DNA from: Saururus chinensis
Taxonomy: Eukaryota > Streptophyta > Magnoliopsida > Piperales > Saururaceae
Length of the DNA: 64,000 nucleotides
Direction: 5' to 3'
Assembly (NCBI GenBank): GCA_035235625.1
Contig: CP141148.1
Coordinates: forward strand, 29,327,057 to 29,391,056
Part shown: positions 57,201 to 64,000 of the stretch, in pieces
How the letters are laid out: the number at the start of each line of letters is the position of its first letter
Position numbering within the stretch: the first letter of the stretch is position 1
Program-made: the position numbers and the translations under genes
The notes under the pieces: generated by a model
The model's database searches: none
Told to the model about the DNA's origin: nothing
Seen by the model: the letters and a program-made list of their open reading frames with translations, nothing else

Positions 57201-60200
57201 GTGAATTATGTGAAATTACTAATAAAACGAAACAAATTATGAGGTCAGGTCCTTCATGAAGCAAATTAGAAGGTCAAGAGCATGAAATGAAATATCTCAT
57301 AGAAGACGTCACCATAGCACAAAGACTACTTAAGAAAAACTAAGTCTAAGAGGCTGAGAGAGATAGAGAGAGAGAGAGAGGGAGGGAGGGAGGGAGAGAG
57401 AGAGAGTAATAAAACCTATACTCTTTTTCCCCGGAAGGTCACCTCACCGTCTCTAGTAAAGATGCCAGAATCTTTGCCAGAGTAAATTGCCGTTGCCGGA
57501 ATGTGACAGGAGGGAGATGATGGAGTCATGAGCTTCACTGTGAGGCCTGTGACTAAATGAAGAGAAGAGTGGGACTGGCAGGGGAGGAGGGTAAAACAGG
57601 AATTGTTAAAAGGGAGGGGCAGGGGCAATATCTCAGATATATGGGCGATGTCTGAGATGTATCTTTTCCCCAGAAGGTCACTGTCTCCAGCAAAGATGCC
57701 GGAATCTTTGCCAGAGTAAATTGCTGTTGCTGGAATGTGACAGGAGGGAGATGATGGAGTCCTGAGCTTCACTGTGAGGTCCGTGACTAAATGAGGAGGG
57801 GTGGTGGGACCGGCAGGCGAGGAGGGTAAAAAAAGGAATTGTTAAAAAGGAGGGGCAATATCTCAAATATATGGGCAATGTCTGAGATGTATCTTAGATA
57901 TTTCTGAGATATGGAGGAAGATACTTCCTCCTTATTTTTCATCAGTCAAGGTACAAATACAGATATATTGCATATACTATGATCACTTTTCTGATTTCGA
58001 ACATTAGTAGCTTCTCTTTCTGACATTTTTCTTTGTCATGCGCTTTCTGTCACTCTTTCAGGATTCTACCAATGTCTGTTTCTACTTAGCTAGTTTGTTC
58101 AGTAGATGTTCTTGCTGAATGTTCATTCTATTCTAAATGCTCTTCAATGGCCCCATTTGTAGTCAGCATGCTGGGCGATGACAAAGTCATGGCTAGATAT
58201 ACAAGTGGACTTGGAATTGGCCAATCTTGAACCAGGGCGGCTGGAACAATTAAAGAGTTATGCAGATGCTATTGATGGTTCTGGGAAAGATGAGCAGACT
58301 TTCCAACCTTCGGTGGGTCCGGAAGGTTGGCCTTACCATGTCCTTGACCAGCAACCGCGGGACATACTTTCCCTCCTTCAGAAACTCCATTCCAGGTAAG
58401 TGTCATTATTCTTCTTTTCTTTTAACCCTTGCCACACGTCCATATTCTTCTTATTCACATTTTTCTCCTGCATTTTATGCCTTAATGTCTTATTTAAATT
58501 TATGCAGCTTCAAATTATAGTAACATGCCCGTAATGTAACTGGAAACCAATTACTAAGAGAGTTGATATTTTCTTGCTTCAGTGACATTGTGCATGAAGC
58601 TGTTTATAGAGGGTGCAAAGAACAGCATAGGCAAATTGAGGTATAAATTTGTTGTCTTGGGGTTGTACTTGGAGCTTACTTATCAGATGGTTAATGTCCA
58701 TGAACTTTGTCTATTGTTTATACAATGGATGCCAGACGGAAAAGGGTGTTAACTTGCAAGAAACTGTGGTATCAACATAGTTGTACTACATCTTTTTACT
58801 GCTCATGTTGCATGAAGTATACTGCACTCTAGTTTGGGATTAGATGCAATACAATGATAATTAAATTATTGTGGTCTTTCAACTCTTGTAACTTGGAATG
58901 GGAATTGGGAAGGGTATTAATTGATTTCTGTGAGGTTTTGTGGATGTTGGTCCAGATGAATTTGATGGTGGGCAACATAGCAAATCTGCTTGACCTTTTA
59001 TGGTCATGGGTGTCACCTTCAGATGATGAAAGCTTGTCAAGGTAATTTCATAAATTTTTCTTGTCATCGTGTTAACAACCAACTGTTCTTCATTTCCGTC
59101 TTGAAGTCGTATATTGTATGAATTCGCTCTCTTGCTTTCAGGCCTCATGGTGATCCTCAAATGATGCGATTTAGTGCACATCTTGTCCTTATTCTCAGAT
59201 ATCTGCATGCTAATGAAGTGGAGGATGCTTTTAAAGATAAGCTTTTGGTTGTTGGAGACCTCATTCTCCACATGTTAGTGCTTCCCACTTTTTTGTATAT
59301 TTTATTCTTGTCCATAAAAATTGTTCTCGTTGAGAATTACACAGTTTTAAGATGCGTTAATAAATTAGTGTTTTGTTTACCTAAAATTATTTTTGCTAGA
59401 TTGCATCAGGAAGGTTATGTTAAAACTCACCACTATGTTTTTTACGCTGAATTTTTGTGTGACAAGAGTCAAATAGTGGTCTAGAATTCATGTTGCTGAC
59501 CTTAGATATCTAAGATAAGATGTAGAATGATGATGATGATGATTACCAGACTATATTTTCACTCTTTTGTTATCTTGGATATGTGGTTATATCAATGGAC
59601 CACTGATGTTTCCATAGATCCAAAGTTCATTTTATCATGAATTAGAAATACAGGCTCAGCATAGATGATGACAAGGAGGATTAATTTTGATTACATTTTT
59701 TGCTTGCTATTGTCCTTAGCTTCACAAAATGTTGCGGTTTGAAACAAGGAGTCAACTAAAAGCTTAACTCATAAGATGCGTGTCTAAGTGCCCATTTGGC
59801 AACACGATCGCCAGTGTAGGAAATGAAATTCTGACATCATTTCTTTAGTGGGTGAAGGAAAGGAGAGAAGCATTTATTGTGCCTCACAATCTGCAAACCC
59901 ATTTAGCAGTCAGTCATTCTTGAAGAAAATGTCCTCCTCAGGACATTTTAGCAACTAATCACATTCATGGCTTTTTAATGCCGCAACAGATTTTGAGGAG
60001 CATTTGCTTGTGTGAAATGCCCATTTTGTGCTCAAATGAAAATTTTTGTTTCCAAACAAGATTTCATTTTTCCCATTTAAAATGAAATGTAGCACCAATA
60101 TATATGCTTCCAAACAACATCCACACCAATTGGGCAGCCTCACATGAGGTCCAAATGCGTTACATTGCCAAATGGACCTTAACTCATTGAGCTTACCCAG

Positions 60201-63200
60201 ATGGTTAAATGGAGGATCCCACAAATGGGGCCAAATTCTCAGGTCCCCTATTTTTAGTATCCCTGTTCTCCTCACTTGTCACAACTAGTGAACTCTCATG
60301 GGGCTTACAAATGGGTCTCTGATTTATTCTCTGTTGTTTGTGCACCACCTGAATTAATTCTTTTTTTTATTTTGCTAGGTAACTTCCAGATTTAAATCAG
60401 ACTGACTTTGCAGTCACTAATAGCTGTTATATAGGATATGAATTAAGAGGTGAAAAAAAAACTGATTTTAGGAGTAATTATAAGAATGAAATGAGGTCGG
60501 TAGAATTGCATAGGATACAGCACTATTGACTTCAAATCCAAAAGGCTTATTTTTTAAGATAGTTATATTTTCAATGAGAGATTCGTTACTTTTTCTGAAG
60601 TCTCGTGCTTGTACGAAATTCTTACTCCCATTGGACCATTTGTATCTATATGCATCAGGATCCCGATAGGATCAGCTAGGACAGAAATAAAGCATTGGGT
60701 TGAACTCTTCTTTGGTGTCAAGATAATAGCTATGAATAGTCATCGACTCTTGGGAAAGGGTAAAGGAATGTGACCTATTATTATGCGGTAAGGGCCCATG
60801 CAGCTGCAACAGGATTTGATCACGAGTTTGAACCTGTTCTTTCCATGACTCCTCTTAACCAAGGCTTGCCATGTAGGCGTGATCCTATCAAGATCTTAGT
60901 TTAATTAGGAGGCTGATATAAACAGTGGGTGAATGAAAATTTTTACTCTTTGATGAAGAACCGGCAAGCCAATCTTCTGCTTAAATCTTGAACATCTTTC
61001 CCCTCTTTTCAGCATGAAATCAGTGAGGTCCTGCTGATTTCTTCTCAATTTTATTAACCACCATACATGCAGTTCATTGAATTTTAAAAATTCAAAAATT
61101 TATCTTTTATGGTAAAATCATCAAAATTTGTGATGATTTTAACGCTTGAATATTTGGAACTTGTTTTACTAGGCAGGCGAGTTTGGGAAAGGGAAATTAT
61201 TATATTTTTATAAAATCTTAGGTTTTGAAAATAATTATAAAAATAAGTGATAAATTCTACTGATTGGCTATATTTCAACATATATGATCAATAACTCAAC
61301 ATTTGATGTGGTTTTAATGTTTTTGGGAAATTTTGAAAAATTTTGATCACTTTGAGAATATTTTATATTTTGATATTAAGTAGTACTATAGACTATGGAT
61401 TAGGGAAGATGAGAGAGAAAAGAGTGAGAATATAGAGAGAGCAAGGGGAGGGAGAAAGAGGAGAGTGATAACGTAAATTTAGTGTTTCACTCCCACCCTA
61501 TTCCATTAGACTACAGATTGCTCTTATAGAACTCTAAAAGTAAACTTATATTAAATTCTTCACCTTAATAAAATATATGAAAAATTCCTAATATTTTAGA
61601 AATTACAATAAATAAATTTCCTACTTTTCATTTATCATAAAGAATTTCCTACATTTGGTTTATTGTTTATAAGTTACCTCTAATTACTTATAATTAGGAC
61701 CCTATCATAAATTATTCAGAAACCATGCCAGTTAGGGAGTCTAACCTGTATGAATTGCTAAATGGAGGCTTAGATGATAGTTGTGTTATGGACCTTTTCC
61801 TTTTCTGTCGGCAAATTTGGGCTGGATATTCTATAACTATTCAAACTTTCTTAGTTTAAGGTTATTCTATAGTAAGAAGTCTTAGGATTCCTACTTTAGT
61901 TAGAGCTTAATTCAATTAGCTTTCCTAGTTTTGCTTAAGTACTATTTCATGTTAGTTTCTTAGTTTGATTAAAAGTTGCAATTTGGTAAGTGTAAAACTA
62001 TGAAAGGCTTACTGCCCCCATTGCCACAGTATTCCGTGAACAGTGTTTTGTAAGAGCAGACCTGAGTTTCTCTTTGTCTCTCGTACTCTTCATCTGATAA
62101 TTCTCCCCTTTCATCCAACTTTCTATACACTATGTACCTTGAAATCCTAGGGGTTACAACAAGTTGGCTACCAATTTAGTAAATTAGGATATTTTAACAT
62201 GAAATGACATGCATTTGCACTCCACTTGACCACTGAAGGTCATCTTTATGAGACAAAGTAGAACTCCACTTGACCACTGAAGGTCATCTCTATGAGATAA
62301 AGTAGAAGCATAACTTGTTTGTTTTGAGATGGGGGTGAAAAAATTATACAGTGGCATTTCTCTTCAGCATGGTTATTGTAAATGTTTGTGTCAAGCTGAA
62401 TATGTTTTTGGGACAATCCTTTTCTCAACTGTTACAAAATTAAATTTTAAATTTACAGAAAACGGTATAAGGTATAGCTGTTCCGTGGGAGCAACTTTTT
62501 CTTATAAAATAGAAAATTCACATCAAATTTTTGGTAATGATCATTTTTTAAGTTTGAGTATATCTGCCGGTTCAAAAGGACATAAATGTGGTTCAACTGG
62601 GTGAAACCCGGGTTTAATCTGAAATGACTTGCCTCTCTTACATGTGAGTTGGCACAAAACAGGCTAAAATGGAGGTATAAGATCCATGTCGCTATCCTCA
62701 AATTGTTGGGGAAAGGCGCTATTTGATTATGATAGTCATTACGAGTCTATCAATGTGGAAAAATATATATTGAAGTTTTCATTGGAACACTTTTTCTTTA
62801 TATATTAGAGTTACAAATGTGTTTAAGCTTTATGCATATTAATACACAAAAAGTTATCTTCCCTACTTCTCTACATGGTATTTTGTCTTTCCAATTCCTG
62901 TTGCCTTGTGCTTCAGTCGATTATTGCGGTTTGACCTTGCTTGAGATTAAGTTTTGATAATTATACTTTAAAATGGACAATTGTCATTAATATTGTACCT
63001 TACATGTTTAATCTATGAAGTTGGATCTATAAGTAGTTATTATCATATGAGACTTAGTTGTTTGGTATGGCCACGTTCATTTGCAGTTATGTTATGTTTT
63101 TGTTCTCAAAGCAGCATGAGGAGTTGGTTGGTATTTATGCCTCTCAGCTAGCTCGCCATCGTTGTATAGATCTTTTTGTCCACATGATGGAAGTAAAGTT

Positions 63201-63209
63201 GAATAGCAG
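46567..63209 (+). CDS. NUP107: Nuclear pore complex protein NUP107 (5' part, 15 exons; gene continues past window)
   Basis: NUP107 is a scaffold nucleoporin of the Y-shaped (Nup107-160) complex that coats the nuclear pore. Exons I place: 46567-46643, 47101-47480, 47641-47710, 49652-49767, 51118-51149, 51245-51370, 52418-52576, 53871-53963, 54722-54889, 54985-55083, 58163-58395, 58583-58640, 58956-59041, 59142-59273, 63087-63209. They total 1952 nt, and every junction keeps the frame. Landmarks are [19 protein letters not shown] at the N-terminus, [94 protein letters not shown] [69 protein letters not shown] and [20 protein letters not shown]. About 650 of the usual ~1080 residues are present; the alpha-helical C-terminal part lies beyond 64000. 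All introns are GT-AG except intron 1, which fits a GC donor. Unbroken frame and conserved sites argue for a functional gene. Confidence 0.95.
48164..48201. repeat. (TA)n microsatellite in NUP107 intron 3
   Basis: About 18 uninterrupted TA units. Confidence 0.95.
52930..53160 (-). mobile_element. SINE-like sequence in NUP107 intron 7
   Basis: The minus strand carries a GGTTCAAATCC box-B motif preceded by a TGGTCAACTAAGATGCT segment that could descend from a tRNA box A region. Boundaries and tail are not clear, so this is tentative. Confidence 0.3.
55970..56141. repeat. ~85-bp tandem duplication in NUP107 intron 10
   Basis: Two nearly identical units contain GATACAATGTAAGTAAGATA, GAGGACTTAGAAATAAACAA and TTAATTAGAGCCTTTTCCCA. 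Confidence 0.85.
57355..57407. repeat. (GA)n / (GGGA)n microsatellite in NUP107 intron 10
   Basis: Alternating GA and GGGA units over about 50 bp. Confidence 0.9.
57429..57895. repeat. ~240-bp tandem duplication in NUP107 intron 10
   Basis: Two units start at about 57430 and 57670, sharing AATCTTTGCCAGAGTAAATT, GAATGTGACAGGAGGGAGAT, GAGCTTCACTGTGAGG and an ATATATGGGC(G/A)ATGTCTGAG end. They differ by scattered substitutions and a small indel. Confidence 0.85.
59788..60179. mobile_element. MITE (Tourist-like) in NUP107 intron 14
   Basis: The left end GTGCCCATTTGGCAA pairs with the right end TTGCCAAATGGACC. TAA stands at both outer edges, fitting the 3-bp TWA duplication of PIF/Harbinger elements. 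About 390 bp and non-coding. Confidence 0.6.
62220..62303. repeat. 41-bp tandem duplication in NUP107 intron 14
   Basis: CTCCACTTGACCACTGAAGG followed by TCATCT(T/C)TATGAGA occurs twice back to back. Confidence 0.85.
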
Positions 63210-63403
63210 GTGAACTACTTCTCTTTGAGATTGCTTTTCAATGTATGCTTCCTTTTAAATATTCATTTCAATTTAAGTTCAACTGCACTGTAGCCATTTG
63301 ACACTTGAGCCTTTTCTTGTGCATGTTTCAGAGAACCTTTTTTTTTTAAAAAAAATCTTAACTCCTACATTTGTATGTGAGCTTGTTTACATGTTTTAGT
63401 ACA

Positions 63404-63438
<35 letters not shown>

Positions 63439-64000
63439 CTGTGTGTGTGCACACACATGATCTTTAGAATATGTGGAAGTTCTGAAGAATGACTTAGTTG
63501 TTTATCTTAATTTGGTAAAATATAATTATTGGATATAATTAGTTACTTGTGGATGGCTGGAACTGGTATTGGACCGCTTGAGGGATTAAAGCTTGTAATC
63601 TAGTTATGTTTGTGCGTATATGCATATTTTGTGAGAGTAAAGAGTAGGGTTTGTGGAGTGAATGAAGAAGTCTCTACTGATTATCAAAAGAAAGAATATT
63701 ACAATGGAGGAAATTAACTCAGCTACCTTACAGTACAGTCTTAAATATCTAATCTACCCCACCCCCTGAAACTGTAGATGGAGTAAACATCGAGAGTTTG
63801 CCCAGCAAGAAATGAAATCAAGCCACCGTGTCTTTGTGAAAAAGTTGGCATGCTGAAGCTAAGACTGAACATGAAGCGTAAGAATGCAGGCATGCAAGTG
63901 ATGGCGCACAAAGTGACTGTCTATCCCTCCCTGATTTGTGTGCTTATGGAAACCTGAACGATGTTCTTATTATTGCAATGCATTGAACTAATGGATAATA
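63210..64000 (+). other. NUP107 intron 15 (partial)
   Basis: It starts with the donor AG|GTGAAC after exon 15. No sequence resembling the next NUP107 exon was found before the window ends. Confidence 0.7.
63406..63433. repeat. (CA)n microsatellite in NUP107 intron 15
   Basis: About 14 CA units, followed by ATATATCTGTGTGTGTGC, so the region can fold back. Confidence 0.9.

Noticed and set aside
59955..60275. 106-codon minus-strand frame
   Set aside because: It spans the Tourist-like MITE in NUP107 intron 14 and resembles no protein family.

Overview
The window is nuclear DNA from a flowering plant. It holds a long intron-rich plant gene (NUP107), a eukaryotic tRNA-Pro, a plant B3-domain gene and wrecks of plant genes (COG8, an RNA-dependent RNA polymerase, a flavonoid-hydroxylase-type P450). 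These sit among plant transposons: Ty3/gypsy, Ty1/copia, LINE, MULE, hAT and MITEs. The NUP107 N-terminus looks monocot-like from memory, but I cannot place the species.

Left part, 1-5.8 kb: AT-rich, with decayed host-gene pieces. These are an RDR-family fragment (+), a COG8 pseudogene with recognisable exon borders (-), an unrecognised coding-like fragment (-) and a tRNA-like cloverleaf whose anticodon arm is a long hairpin.

Middle, 5.8-35.2 kb: a transposon cluster. Two related long LTRs (5772-10600 and 30449-34833) lie in the same orientation, and each has its own 5-bp target duplication (AGACC/AGACC and ATAAC/ATAGC). They are therefore independent insertions, best read as solo LTRs, and not the two ends of one 29-kb element. 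The second sits in the right arm of a foldback element (29661-35148) with long inverted arms, which itself starts at the poly(A) tail of a LINE fragment. Between the LTRs lie two MULE-type elements sharing a terminal inverted repeat and flanked by 9-bp duplications (10814-11234, 22415-25791), a dead gypsy integrase fragment, a LINE carrying a MITE, a ~450-bp direct repeat and a ~106-bp satellite-like array.

Right-middle, 35.8-46.3 kb: a clean tRNA-Pro(AGG), a short intronless B3-domain gene, a DUF4283-like LINE ORF1 fragment, a broken P450 fragment (-), a non-autonomous hAT element with a perfect 8-bp duplication (41561-42868) and a copia RT/RNase H remnant (-).

Right end, 46.5-64 kb: the 5' part of NUP107, a scaffold nucleoporin of the Y-complex, runs off the window. 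Fifteen exons can be placed with one continuous frame across all junctions (650 codons plus 2 nt). Intron 1 appears to use a GC donor and a tandem acceptor. Introns 10 and 14 are swollen by duplications and a MITE. NUP107 is the only gene here with good evidence of being intact. tRNA-Pro and the B3 gene are the other plausible functional loci. The rest is transposon or pseudogene material.
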